Source: Chryseobacterium shigense
Lineage (GTDB): Bacteria > Bacteroidota > Bacteroidia > Flavobacteriales > Weeksellaceae
Reading direction: 5' to 3'
Length of the DNA stretch: 64,000 bases
Assembly: GCF_014207845.1 (NCBI RefSeq)
Contig: NZ_JACHLC010000001.1
Location: 868,001 to 932,000 of the forward strand
Below, one piece after another: positions 1 to 7,793 of the stretch (position 1 is its first letter; each line of letters begins with the position of its first letter). The notes below the pieces were generated by a model that saw only the letters and a list, made by a program, of their open reading frames with translations, was not told the origin of the DNA and did not search any database. The translations under genes and the position numbers were made by a program.

Positions 1-635
1 TCTGTGTCTTTAAGAAAAGAGTCCATATCGTTGGTGGAAGTGATCTCAAAGTTCAGCCTCTGCCCGTCGAAAAAGTCTAAAGTAAGAACTTTTGTTTTAG
101 GATTTCTTGTCAATACTTTGATTTTCATTCCTAATGCTATTCCCATTTTTATAACTTCCTGCCCGATACTTCCAAAGCCAATTACTCCAAGTGTTTTTCC
201 TGAAAGTTCATACGCTTTGCTGAACGATTTTTTCATGGCATCAAAGTGGGTTTCGCCCTCCAGTGGCATGAGCCGGTTCGATTCATGAAGGAATCTTGCC
301 AGCGCAAAAAAATGTCCGAAAACAAGCTCAGCTACTGATTTTGAGGATGCTGTAGGGGTATTGATTACTTTTATCCCTTTACTTTTAGCATAATCAACAT
401 CAATATTATCCATTCCGATACCGCCGCGTCCGATGATTTTCAGGCTTGGGCATGCATCAATCATGTTCTGTCTTACTTTCGTGGCGCTTCTTACCAAAAG
501 AATATCCACGTTATTTTCATTGATGAAACTGATCACGTGATCCTGGGCCACTCTGTTCGGAAGGACTTCAAATCCTGCTTCTTTAAGGGCCAGTTCTCCT
601 GTTTTTGAGATTCCGTCGTTTGCTAAAACTTTCAT
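1..635 (-). CDS. serA: D-3-phosphoglycerate dehydrogenase (partial, C-terminus beyond window)
   Basis: First enzyme of serine biosynthesis, oxidising 3-phosphoglycerate with NAD+. The ATG is the complement of 633-635 and the frame runs open to base 1, giving about 211 residues. Visible are the N-terminal substrate-binding part (MKVLANDGISKTGELALKEA), the substrate-loop segment VRSATKVR, the GRGGIGMDNID segment and the start of the Rossmann domain with the dinucleotide motif GVIGFGSIGQ. The C-terminal part lies outside the window. It sits downstream of serC on the same strand with a 123-bp gap, so the two serine enzymes probably work as a unit. The gap is structured and could hold a second promoter. 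Confidence 0.93.
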   Translation of the reverse strand, partial: MKVLANDGISKTGELALKEAGFEVLPNRVAQDHVISFINENNVDILLVRSATKVRQNMIDACPSLKIIGRGGIGMDNIDVDYAKSKGIKVINTPTASSKSVAELVFGHFFALARFLHESNRLMPLEGETHFDAMKKSFSKAYELSGKTLGVIGFGSIGQEVIKMGIALGMKIKVLTRNPKTKVLTLDFFDGQRLNFEITSTNDMDSFLKDT

Positions 636-650
636 GTGTTATTCAGATTT

Positions 651-739
651 AAAGATTGAAAAATTCAGATTTTTAAAAATTTTAAATCGGGTCGCAAATT
701 AATAAATTTTAATTAACTGTTCTAAATTTTTCAATCTTT
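651..739. repeat. 15-bp inverted repeat in the serC-serA gap
   Basis: AAAGATTGAAAAATT (651-665) is repeated in perfect inverted orientation as AATTTTTCAATCTTT (725-739), 59 bp apart. ATTCAGATTT also occurs twice within 641-673. In the serC-serA transcript the arms could pair into a long AT-rich stem. Confidence 0.6.
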
Positions 740-758
740 GCATTTTTTTGATATTTAA

Positions 759-1823
759 TTACCTGATGGATCTCATTATATCTACCAGAACCTGCACACT
801 TTCAATAGGTAAAGCGTTATATAAACTTGCTCTGTAACCGCCCAGACTTCTGTGTCCGTTCAGTCCGCTGATGCCTGCAGCTTTCCATGCATTGTCGAAT
901 TCTTCTTTCTTGCTTTCGTCTGTAAGTTTAAAAGATACATTCATTAAAGAACGGTCTTCTTTTACGCAGAATGTTTCAAAAAGAGGATTACTGTCGATCT
1001 CATCATATAAAAGTTTTGCTTTGGCTTCATTTCTTGCTTCTGCCGCTGCAATTCCACCGTTGTTCTCTAAATGTTGTAAAGTAAGCAGGGAAGCGTATAC
1101 AGGAAAAACCGGCGGGGTATTGTACATGGATTCCTTAGAAATATGCTGGGAATAGTCAAGCATAGAAAGCATATTTTCTCTTCCTGTTTTGCCAAGTATT
1201 TCTTTTTTGATTACCACTAAGGTAACTCCTGCAGGTCCCATATTTTTCTGTGCTCCGGCATAGATCAGGTCAAACTTGGAAAAATCCAGCTGTCTTGAGA
1301 AAATATCGGAACTCATATCGCAAACCATCAATGTATCTACTTCCGGAAAAGATTTCATCTGGGTTCCGTAGATGGTGTTATTTGATGTGCAGTGGAAATA
1401 ATCATATTCTGATCCTACTGTATAGTTTTTGGGAATAAAAGAGTAGTTTTCTTCTTTTGAAGATCCTACCACGTCTACCGTTCCCAGTTTTTTTGCTTCT
1501 TTCACAGCTCCTGCGGCCCATGTTCCCGTATCCAGATAAGCTGCTTTACCGCCTACTTTCAAAAGGTTGTAAGGAACCATCGCGAACTGCAGGCTTGCAC
1601 CACCTCCCAAATAAATTACTTCATACTCATCGCCAAGATTCATCAGCCTTTTCACAATAGCACGGGCTTCGTCCATTACGGCAACAAAGTCTTTGCTTCT
1701 GTGGGAAATTTCAAGGAGGGATAACCCTATTCCGTTAAAATCTAAAATAGCCTGTGCTGATTTTTCAAATACCTCCTGAGGTAAGATGCATGGTCCTGCA
1801 CTGAAGTTGTGTTTTTTGCTCAT
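759..1823 (-). CDS. serC: Phosphoserine aminotransferase
   Basis: PLP enzyme that moves the amino group of glutamate to 3-phosphohydroxypyruvate in serine synthesis; the family can also serve pyridoxal phosphate biosynthesis. The 354-residue length is normal. It opens with the family signature KHNFSAGPCILP. The PLP-lysine segment YAGAQKNMGPAG follows the conserved CDMSSDIFSR stretch. The C-terminal substrate segment GLNGHRSLGGYRASLYNALP is present. The start ATG is the complement of 1821-1823. The ferredoxin gene upstream ends in its own terminator, so serC probably has a separate promoter, though no clear TAnnTTTG was found just ahead of it. Confidence 0.97.
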   Translation of the reverse strand: MSKKHNFSAGPCILPQEVFEKSAQAILDFNGIGLSLLEISHRSKDFVAVMDEARAIVKRLMNLGDEYEVIYLGGGASLQFAMVPYNLLKVGGKAAYLDTGTWAAGAVKEAKKLGTVDVVGSSKEENYSFIPKNYTVGSEYDYFHCTSNNTIYGTQMKSFPEVDTLMVCDMSSDIFSRQLDFSKFDLIYAGAQKNMGPAGVTLVVIKKEILGKTGRENMLSMLDYSQHISKESMYNTPPVFPVYASLLTLQHLENNGGIAAAEARNEAKAKLLYDEIDSNPLFETFCVKEDRSLMNVSFKLTDESKKEEFDNAWKAAGISGLNGHRSLGGYRASLYNALPIESVQVLVDIMRSIR

Positions 1824-1903
1824 ATTTTTACTTTTTGGTTGTGCAAGAATTTTTAAAGCCTTGCCAATATTGATATTTTACCAGATTATTTAAAGTTTAC
1901 AGT

Positions 1904-1933
1904 TAAAAAAACCGCCTCATTATGCTGAGACGG
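1904..1933 (-). terminator. Rho-independent terminator of the ferredoxin gene
   Basis: Read on the minus strand, CCGTCTCA pairs with TGAGGCGG around a 6-nt loop (one mismatch) and is followed by seven T. It lies 9 bp past the ferredoxin stop codon and separates that gene from serC. Confidence 0.8.
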
Positions 1934-1941
1934 AGCTTTTA

Positions 1942-2292
1942 TTATTCACCGTGTAAGAATGCTTTTTTATTAAGCAGTGTTTCTTCAGATTCTACGTGGT
2001 CTTCATCAGGAACGCAGCAGTCTACCGGGCAAACGGCTGCACACTGAGGTTCTTCATGGAATCCTTTACATTCGGTACATTTATCTGTTACAATGAAGTA
2101 TACATCATCGCTCACAGGTTCCTGTGGCGAATCTGCATCTACAGTAAGTCCTGACGGCATGGTCACAGTACCTGCAAGAGCAGTACCTTCGGAAGCTTTC
2201 CAGTCTACGGCCCCTTCATATATTGCATTATTTGGGCATTCCGGTTCACAGGCTCCGCAATTAATGCATTCATCAGTTATTTTAATAGCCAT
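1942..2292 (-). CDS. Dicluster 4Fe-4S ferredoxin
   Basis: Small electron carrier of 116 residues. The first cluster motif is C-INCGACEPEC-P near residues 9-20. The second cysteine set, CTECKGFHEEPQCAAVCPVDCC, has the insertion between its first cysteines typical of Allochromatium-type (Alvin) 2[4Fe-4S] ferredoxins. About 45 residues rich in small and acidic amino acids separate the clusters. It is divergent from the LuxC-like reductase at 2352. The two genes share a 59-bp intergenic region with back-to-back promoter motifs, so co-control is likely. The redox partner cannot be read from the sequence. Confidence 0.93.
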   Translation of the reverse strand: MAIKITDECINCGACEPECPNNAIYEGAVDWKASEGTALAGTVTMPSGLTVDADSPQEPVSDDVYFIVTDKCTECKGFHEEPQCAAVCPVDCCVPDEDHVESEETLLNKKAFLHGE

Positions 2293-2305
2293 CGCTAATT
2301 TTTTT

Positions 2306-2313
2306 TAAATTTG
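2306..2313 (+). promoter_or_regulatory. -7 promoter element for the acyl-CoA reductase gene
   Basis: TAAATTTG matches the Bacteroidetes -7 consensus TAnnTTTG and lies 38 bp before the ATG at 2352. No TTG was found at the proper -33 distance. Confidence 0.55.
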
Positions 2314-2315
2314 CA

Positions 2316-2323
2316 CAAAATTA
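2316..2323 (-). promoter_or_regulatory. -7 promoter element for the ferredoxin gene
   Basis: TAATTTTG on the minus strand (complement of CAAAATTA) lies 23 bp ahead of the ferredoxin ATG. It is back to back with the plus-strand element at 2306, so the two polymerase sites overlap. Confidence 0.55.
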
Positions 2324-2351
2324 CAAAATATTCCCCAATTTAAAAGTAATT

Positions 2352-3386
2352 ATGAATATCGAAAATCAAGTTTTAGGACTTATTAAGTTAAGTGAGTATA
2401 TAAAAGAGTTTTTGGCAAAAGATCAGGAAAGTTATAATGATGATGATAATGAGTTTGAATTATTGCTGAAAAGATCTGAAATAGAAAACCCTTGGTTTAC
2501 CCTTGAAAATCAGAAATTTTCCTTGAAAGAGTGGACGAATCTGCTTACTCAGGAAAATATAAACAACTGGATCAGAAACTATTCCGTATCCAAAACTTCA
2601 AAAAGAGTAGGATTGATTCTTGCGGGTAATATTCCGCTGGTTGGGCTTCATGATGTGATATCGGTTGTTTTAAGCGGCCATATTCCGTTAATGAAATTAT
2701 CTTCAAAGGATAAGCAGATGGTTCCTTTTCTGTTGAAAAAATGGAATGAGTTTTCCAACGGAGCCATTCAGTTTGAAATTATTGAAAAACTGGAGAATTT
2801 TGATGCTGTGATTGCAACCGGAAGCAACAATACGGCCAGGTACCTTGAATATTATTTTAAAGACCATTTAAGCATCATCCGTAAGAACAGGACTTCTGTT
2901 GCAGTATTGAAAGGGGACGAAACTCCTGACGAACTTCAACTGCTGGCGGAAGATATTTTCAGGTATTTCGGGCTTGGCTGCAGGAATGTAACGAGAATTT
3001 TTATTCCGGAAGATTTTGTTATCGACAGGCTGTTTGAGAGCTTCTTAGGTTTCCAGGATATCATCAATCATAATAAATATGCGAACAATTATGATTACAA
3101 CAGAGCGGTTTATCTCCTGAACCAGGATAAGTTCTGGGATAATAATTTTGTAATGCTTAAAGAGGATGATAAGCTTTTCAGTCCGCTTTCTGTAATTAAT
3201 TTCAGCAGATATTCATCATTGGATGGCGTTAAGAATTTTATTGCTGAAAATGAAGAAAATATTCAGTGTATTGTGGCTAAAGATGAGCTTGGGCTGGATT
3301 CTATTCGTTTCGGGGAAGCACAGCATCCTGCTTTGGATACATATGCCGATAATGTAGATACGATGAAATTTTTAGAAGTGGTCTGA
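2352..3386 (+). CDS. LuxC-like acyl-CoA reductase
   Basis: A 344-residue protein resembling the LuxC fatty-acid/acyl-CoA reductase family, within the aldehyde dehydrogenase superfamily. Seen: a Rossmann-like segment GLILAGNIPLVG near residues 85-98, the ATGSNNTARY stretch typical of these reductases, and FGLGCRN with Cys210 as the likely acyl-accepting nucleophile. It is shorter than bacterial LuxC (about 480 residues). The short form is familiar in Flavobacteria beside serC and ferredoxin genes, so reduction of an acyl-CoA or acyl thioester is an inference from family. The substrate is unknown. Confidence 0.82.
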   Translation: MNIENQVLGLIKLSEYIKEFLAKDQESYNDDDNEFELLLKRSEIENPWFTLENQKFSLKEWTNLLTQENINNWIRNYSVSKTSKRVGLILAGNIPLVGLHDVISVVLSGHIPLMKLSSKDKQMVPFLLKKWNEFSNGAIQFEIIEKLENFDAVIATGSNNTARYLEYYFKDHLSIIRKNRTSVAVLKGDETPDELQLLAEDIFRYFGLGCRNVTRIFIPEDFVIDRLFESFLGFQDIINHNKYANNYDYNRAVYLLNQDKFWDNNFVMLKEDDKLFSPLSVINFSRYSSLDGVKNFIAENEENIQCIVAKDELGLDSIRFGEAQHPALDTYADNVDTMKFLEVV

Positions 3387-3431
3387 TTTTCGTATCTTAC
3401 CTTACTTATTTCACCAAATACCAGAAAGATT

Positions 3432-3869
3432 ATGAAAAAAATATTTTTAGGACTCACAATACTTGTCGCACAGCTGATGTTTGCTCAGAAAGTAACGGGA
3501 GTAAAGGTCGAGAAAGTTCAGAAAGACGTTCCGGCCCAATTAAGCAAAGAAAAGGTCAATATATACAATGATAATTTTCTCAAGTTCGTTGACGCGCTTA
3601 AATCTTCCGACCGTGCAGGTGTTGATGCGCTTTTGTCTGATAAAGTAAAAGCGATTGTTACTGATGATGTTCTTCAAAAAGTAAAGGAAGGCTTTGATAT
3701 TAATAAAAAGCTGGAAATTTTAAGCACGGGATATCATAAACTGATGGACGGTTCCAGTCTTCCAAGCATCCATTACAAATATGCCGGAGAATCGAAAGAA
3801 GTAATTATGGCTGTATTTGAAGAAAATGGAAAGATTCTTGGTGTGATGCCTGCGAAAAAGACAAAATAA
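3432..3869 (+). CDS. Secreted protein of unknown function
   Basis: 145 residues with a Sec signal peptide (MKKIFLGLTILVAQLMFAQ, cleavage likely after A-Q). The mature part is about 125 residues, charged and predicted mixed alpha/beta. The segment NDNFLKFVDALKSSDRAGVDALLSDKV is helical and reminiscent of small NTF2-like or SnoaL-type folds, but no family is recognised. It starts 45 bp after the acyl-CoA reductase stop and is followed 35 bp later by the Bax-inhibitor-1 gene, so the three may be cotranscribed. An exported or periplasmic location is the only firm statement. Confidence 0.7.
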   Translation: MKKIFLGLTILVAQLMFAQKVTGVKVEKVQKDVPAQLSKEKVNIYNDNFLKFVDALKSSDRAGVDALLSDKVKAIVTDDVLQKVKEGFDINKKLEILSTGYHKLMDGSSLPSIHYKYAGESKEVIMAVFEENGKILGVMPAKKTK

Positions 3870-3904
3870 CTTTAAATTCAAAACAAAATTAAAAAATACT
3901 AACT

Positions 3905-4594
3905 ATGATGACAGATGTTCTGGTTGCTCATTCCTCAGATCTGGAAAAAGCATCTTTTTACAGAAAGACTTATTTACATGTAGCCTTATCAATCCTGGCG
4001 TTCATCGGGGTTGAAACTGTTTTATTGAAAACAGTTCCGGTAGAAGTTATTGCGATGATGTTCGGGCAGAAGTACACATGGCTGTTGATTATCGGAGTTT
4101 TCTGGCTGGCTTCTATGCTGGCTTCCAAATGGTCGCTTTCACAGAGCAGGACTACACAGTATTTCGGATTAGGGTTTTATATTCTTCTGGAAGCTGTGAT
4201 TTTTATGCCTATGATTTATATTGCAGCAGGTATGGAAGGAGGTGCCAATATTATTTTTCAGGCTGCGATGCTTACTATTGCTATGTTTGCCGGACTTTCT
4301 GCTGTAGCATTTACTTCCAAAAGAGATTTCTCATTTTTAAGAAACATCATTATTATCGGAGGCTTTCTTTCGATAGGACTGATTGTAGCCGGAGCGATTT
4401 TCGGTTTCAATCTGGGACTTTGGTTCTCCGTGGGAATGGTGCTTTTGGCTTCTGCAAGTATCCTTTACGAAACAAGCAAGCTTAAAGATGTTTATACAAC
4501 AGGGCAGTATGTAGGTGCTTCATTACAGCTTTTTGCATCTATTATGCTTTTATTCTGGTATATTCTGAGAATTTTGATGAGCAGAAGAAGTTAG
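3905..4594 (+). CDS. Bax inhibitor-1 (YccA/TMBIM) family membrane protein
   Basis: Integral inner-membrane protein of 229 residues with seven hydrophobic spans. The pattern fits the BI-1/YccA family: a charged N-terminus, then SILAFIGVETVLL, WLLIIGVFWLASMLA, an aromatic ILLEAVIFMPMIYIA span and a C-terminal span ending ILRILMSRRS. Members are pH-sensitive calcium leak channels or modulators of membrane proteases; which role applies here is unknown. A strong terminator follows at 4654. Confidence 0.9.
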   Translation: MMTDVLVAHSSDLEKASFYRKTYLHVALSILAFIGVETVLLKTVPVEVIAMMFGQKYTWLLIIGVFWLASMLASKWSLSQSRTTQYFGLGFYILLEAVIFMPMIYIAAGMEGGANIIFQAAMLTIAMFAGLSAVAFTSKRDFSFLRNIIIIGGFLSIGLIVAGAIFGFNLGLWFSVGMVLLASASILYETSKLKDVYTTGQYVGASLQLFASIMLLFWYILRILMSRRS

Positions 4595-4653
4595 GTGAAT
4601 AAGGAATGAAAAGTGAAGAATTATAAATTCTGATTCAGTCTTTTATAAATAAT

Positions 4654-4684
4654 AATCCCGATGAAACTCACCGGGATTTTTTTG
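4654..4684 (+). terminator. Terminator after the Bax-inhibitor gene
   Basis: AATCCCG (4654-4660) pairs with CGGGATT (4672-4678) around an 11-nt loop and runs into a T tract. The remaining 4685-4867 is AT-rich with no supported gene. Confidence 0.8.
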
Positions 4685-4867
4685 GATTCTTTAATTCAGA
4701 TATAACAACGGCAACAGCATCAGCAATGGCATATCACGGAAGCTTTGAAGCATATGTTTTAAGTTGAAATTAAAGAATTGAGAAAATATTGTATCGAGGA
4801 AATCCTCAGTAGTATTGTGTTTTGTAATCTTTTAATTATTAAATCTTTAAATGATTCAATAAAAAAA

Positions 4868-5116
4868 CTACTTGTCAATAGATCCTAAGACCTTCTGTGC
4901 AAAAGAATTCAAAGCGTCTTTTTCGCTCATTCCGTTCTGAACGTTTGCGTGTACTTCCAAAGCACCGCAGATATTGGTGATTAATTCCCCGGCTACATTA
5001 AGATCTTCTTCAGTAGTTCCTCTGAATTCACAAAAGCTTTCAAGAACTTCCAACGTCTTTTCAAGATTCTCAGGAGTCTGATTCTGATAAAACTGTCTGA
5101 TTACAGGTAATTTCAT
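4868..5116 (-). CDS. Small cytosolic protein, DUF6952-like
   Basis: 82 residues, no signal peptide, mostly helical. It opens MKLPVIRQFYQNQTPENLEK and carries a CEFRGTTEEDL segment and one further cysteine in ITNICGALE. It resembles the short flavobacterial family DUF6952 that sits next to thioredoxin; the name is from memory. The start overlaps the thioredoxin stop in TAATG, so translation is coupled. Its place as third gene after peroxiredoxin and thioredoxin suggests an accessory role in thiol or peroxide metabolism. Confidence 0.8.
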   Translation of the reverse strand: MKLPVIRQFYQNQTPENLEKTLEVLESFCEFRGTTEEDLNVAGELITNICGALEVHANVQNGMSEKDALNSFAQKVLGSIDK

Positions 5117-5424
5117 TATTGTATTTCTTTAAAAAGATTAATTAAGCTCTCAGCCTGGTTGCTCTGTACCTGGTTAACCAATTCACCGTTTTTAAAAACT
5201 GCGAAAGTAGGAAGGTTATCAACAGTTGCTAATTTTCTGCTTTCAGGAAGTTTTTCGGCATCCACATATAAAAATGGAATTTCTTCGTTTTCAGAGGCTA
5301 ATTTTTTGAATTTAGGCTTCATGATCCTGCAGTTTCCACACCATGTTGCACCATACTGAACAACTACTTTTTCATTGTCGTTTACGATATTCTGTAATGT
5401 ATCTTCTGTTAATTCTGTGTACAT
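5116..5424 (-). CDS. Thioredoxin-family protein
   Basis: A 102-residue single-domain thioredoxin with no signal peptide, so cytosolic. The active site is W28-C-G-N-C32, not the classical WCGPC: asparagine replaces the proline and should raise the redox potential. The cis-proline loop is in VDNLPTFAVFKNG. It lies 161 bp downstream of the peroxiredoxin gene and overlaps the next gene by one base. It is a plausible dedicated reductant of that peroxiredoxin, as inferred from the operon. Confidence 0.93.
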   Translation of the reverse strand: MYTELTEDTLQNIVNDNEKVVVQYGATWCGNCRIMKPKFKKLASENEEIPFLYVDAEKLPESRKLATVDNLPTFAVFKNGELVNQVQSNQAESLINLFKEIQ

Positions 5425-5427
5425 AAT

Positions 5428-5583
5428 GATAATTTGAAAATTTATTAATTTGAAAATGTGTTAATTGGCAAAGACAGAAATTGTTTCCTTGCAATTTGTG
5501 TGAAAAATAAAGAGAAATGAGATAATTTTATATAAATCCTGAGATTAATTTTCAAATTATCTCATTTTCAAATTAACACATTA
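5428..5583. repeat. Inverted AT-rich repeat cluster between peroxiredoxin and thioredoxin genes
   Basis: The unit TAATTTGAAAAT occurs twice on the plus strand at 5428-5466 and twice in reverse complement at 5544-5583. Inside, AAATGAGATAATTT (5515-5528) is a perfect 14-bp inverted match of AAATTATCTCATTT (5554-5567) with a 25-nt loop. The mRNA between the two cistrons can fold into a long stem. Confidence 0.65.
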
Positions 5584-5585
5584 TT

Positions 5586-6218
5586 TTAGTTCTTAGCTAA
5601 ATATTCTGCTGTAGAATTTCTGTCTGCTTTCATTGCATCTTTTCCTTCTTCCCAGTTTGCAGGACAAACTTCACCGTGCTTCTGAACGTGAGTGTAAGCA
5701 TCGATCAGTCTTAAATATTCTTTTACGTTTCTTCCTAAAGGCATATCGTTTACAGACTCGTGGAAAATTTTTCCGGTTTCGTCGATAAGGTAAGTTGCTC
5801 TGTAAGTTACGTTAGAACCAGTGAACGTTTCTTCACCATCTTCATTGTATTCGAAATCCTGATCTACAATTCCTAGAATGTTGGCCAATTGTCTGTGAGT
5901 ATCAGCTAAAAGCGGATAAGTTACCCCTTCGATACCTCCGTTATCTTTTGCAGTGTTCAACCATGCGAAGTGTACCTCGTTGGTATCACAAGAAGCACCG
6001 ATTACTTTAGTGTTTCTTTTTTCGAATTCACCTAAAGCATCCTGGAAAGCGTGAAGCTCCGTAGGGCATACAAAAGTGAAATCTTTCGGATACCAGAATA
6101 AAATTACTTTTTGCTGGTTGGAAGTAGCTTCTTCAAGGATGTTGATTCTAAGATCGTCACCCATTTCAGACATGGCATCAATGGTTACATTTGGGAATTT
6201 TTTTCCTACTAAAGACAT
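5586..6218 (-). CDS. Typical 2-Cys peroxiredoxin (AhpC/Prx1 family)
   Basis: Thiol peroxidase that reduces hydrogen peroxide and organic peroxides. 210 residues, the normal length. The peroxidatic Cys51 lies in FTFVCPTELHAF and the resolving Cys185 in GEVCPANWEEG; the conserved Arg and Thr around the site are present. No signal peptide, so cytosolic. A good promoter with both -7 and -33 elements precedes it. It heads the peroxiredoxin, thioredoxin and DUF6952-like set, a self-contained peroxide-reducing unit with its likely electron donor. The inverted repeat after it may set its level relative to the downstream genes. Confidence 0.96.
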   Translation of the reverse strand: MSLVGKKFPNVTIDAMSEMGDDLRINILEEATSNQQKVILFWYPKDFTFVCPTELHAFQDALGEFEKRNTKVIGASCDTNEVHFAWLNTAKDNGGIEGVTYPLLADTHRQLANILGIVDQDFEYNEDGEETFTGSNVTYRATYLIDETGKIFHESVNDMPLGRNVKEYLRLIDAYTHVQKHGEVCPANWEEGKDAMKADRNSTAEYLAKN

Positions 6219-6250
6219 AATTTTCTGTTTTTATATTAAATTTTCTTGTG

Positions 6251-6281
6251 CAAAGATATAAATGTTTTATCTATTGAACAA
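6251..6281 (-). promoter_or_regulatory. Promoter of the peroxiredoxin operon
   Basis: On the minus strand TATCTTTG (complement of 6251-6258) matches TAnnTTTG, with TTG (complement of 6279-6281) 20 bp upstream as the -33 element. The predicted transcription start leaves an untranslated leader of about 25-30 nt before the ATG at 6218. Confidence 0.75.
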
Positions 6282-6332
6282 ATCAATATTGATAAATAAA
6301 ATCTATAATTGTTTTCAATGAATATGAAGGAA

Positions 6333-6357
6333 AAAAGCCCTGAAATCAGAGCTTTTT
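6333..6357 (-). terminator. Terminator of the aminotransferase gene
   Basis: On the minus strand AAAAGCTCTGA pairs with TCAGGGCTTTT around two bases and continues into T residues. It lies between the aminotransferase stop and the peroxiredoxin promoter. Confidence 0.75.
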
Positions 6358-6393
6358 GTTTACTTTATACTAATTTTTATTCAGTCTAATTTA

Positions 6394-7590
6394 TTATGAA
6401 TTGAACGGAGCCAATACATCTTTGATTCTTTTCATAGCTTCCCTCAGGTCTTCCTCAGATGCTGCATAGGAGAACCTTATACATTCAGGACTTCCGAAAG
6501 AAACGCCGCCTACAGAACCTACATGCGCATTTTCCAATAAGAACATGGCAAAATCATCAGAATCCTTGATTTCCATGCCGTTAAGGTTTTTTCCGATATA
6601 ATAGGAAATATCCGGGAAGAAATAGAAAGCAGCTTTTGGAAGCAATACTTTAAATCCTGGAATTTCCTTCATCAGGTCATACACAATATCCCTTCTTTTC
6701 TGGAACGCATCAATCATGTATTTATATTCAGAAGGATCTGTTTTTAAAGCGGTAATAGAGGCCCTCTGTGCCATTGTATTCGCTCCGCTGGTCATTTGTC
6801 CCTGGATCTTTTCACAGGCCTTTGCCAGCCATTCCGGGCATGCAGAGTAACCTATTCTCCATCCTGTCATGGCAAATGCCTTAGACATTCCGTTGATTAC
6901 TGCAGTCTGCTCGTATACTTCAGGGAACTGGGCGATAGATGTCGTTTTTGTTTCGTAGTTAATGTACTCATAGATCTCATCCGAAATTATGGTCACATGA
7001 GGATATTTTGCAAGTACTTTTGCCATAGATTTTAGCTCATCATATGTATAATATCCGCCGGAAGGGTTACACGGAGAACTGAAAAGGATAGCTTTGGTTT
7101 TATCCGTAATAGCTTCCTCAAGCTGTTCAGCGGTTATTTTAAAATCTGTAACATAAGATGTCGGAAGCATTACCGAAGTTCCTCCCATCATTTTTACCAT
7201 TTCGTCATAGCTTACCCAGTAAGGAGCAGGAAGCAATACTTCATCACCGTCATTGATAACGGAAGCAAGTACATTCAGGATAGCCTGCTTAGCTCCGTTG
7301 GAAACACAGATCTGTGTTGGTTTATATTCAAGATTATTGTCTCTTTTTAATTTGTAAGCTATTGCTTCACGAAGTTCAGGAAATCCGGGAACAGGAGAGT
7401 AGTGGCTGTAATTCTGGTTGATTGCATCAAAAGCGGCTTGTTTGATATTATCCGGAACATCAAAATCCGGTTCGCCAAGAGTAAGACTGATCACGTCAAT
7501 GCCGGCGGCTTTCATTTCTCTTGCTTTGTTCGACATTACGAAAGTCTGTGAGTAACCTAATCTTTTTACTCTATCTGAAAGTTTATCCAT
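6394..7590 (-). CDS. Class I PLP aminotransferase (aspartate aminotransferase-like)
   Basis: 398 residues, the usual length of subgroup I-gamma aspartate/aromatic aminotransferases. Seen: SLTLGEPDFDVP near residue 36, the glycine-rich SNGAKQAI phosphate-binding stretch, SSPCNPSGGYY with the conserved Asn, SDEIYEYINY with the PLP-pyridine Asp and Tyr, and NGMSKAFAMTGWRIGY with the Schiff-base Lys and phosphate-binding Arg. The Arg binding the substrate alpha-carboxylate is in ECIRFSYA. Cytosolic amino-acid metabolism; aspartate/2-oxoglutarate is the likeliest pair but aromatic substrates are possible. Confidence 0.94.
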   Translation of the reverse strand: MDKLSDRVKRLGYSQTFVMSNKAREMKAAGIDVISLTLGEPDFDVPDNIKQAAFDAINQNYSHYSPVPGFPELREAIAYKLKRDNNLEYKPTQICVSNGAKQAILNVLASVINDGDEVLLPAPYWVSYDEMVKMMGGTSVMLPTSYVTDFKITAEQLEEAITDKTKAILFSSPCNPSGGYYTYDELKSMAKVLAKYPHVTIISDEIYEYINYETKTTSIAQFPEVYEQTAVINGMSKAFAMTGWRIGYSACPEWLAKACEKIQGQMTSGANTMAQRASITALKTDPSEYKYMIDAFQKRRDIVYDLMKEIPGFKVLLPKAAFYFFPDISYYIGKNLNGMEIKDSDDFAMFLLENAHVGSVGGVSFGSPECIRFSYAASEEDLREAMKRIKDVLAPFNS

Positions 7591-7610
7591 ATGATGTTTT
7601 TGAATTTAAA

Positions 7611-7618
7611 CAAATATA
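7611..7618 (-). promoter_or_regulatory. -7 promoter element of the aminotransferase gene
   Basis: TATATTTG on the minus strand matches TAnnTTTG and ends 20 bp ahead of the ATG at 7590. No TTG at the matching -33 distance. Confidence 0.5.
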
Positions 7619-7745
7619 TAATAAAAACGTTTTGCCGGGAAATAAAAGTAGAGCCGGATAACAGATTTTTGTCAGGTTTTCATTTTTTTTACCATTACCT
7701 ATTTGTTCTTTTGAAAATCTCTTTTCTATATCCGGAACTTAAAAT

Positions 7746-7775
7746 TTGAATAAAGCCAATAAAAACTTATTTTTG
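7746..7775 (+). promoter_or_regulatory. Promoter of rsmG (complete -33/-7)
   Basis: TTG (7746-7748), a 19-bp spacer and TATTTTTG (7768-7775) form a full Bacteroidetes promoter. Transcription would start near 7780, so the in-frame TTG at 7746 cannot be the start codon and the ATG at 7794 is preferred. Confidence 0.8.
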
Positions 7776-7793
7776 CAGATTATAATAATTCAT

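Noticed and set aside
7746..7793. Longer rsmG reading frame beginning with TTG at 7746.
   Set aside because: The TTG is the -33 box of a complete promoter whose -7 box lies at 7768-7775, so it is upstream of the transcript; the family also starts at MAISLLLKYF.
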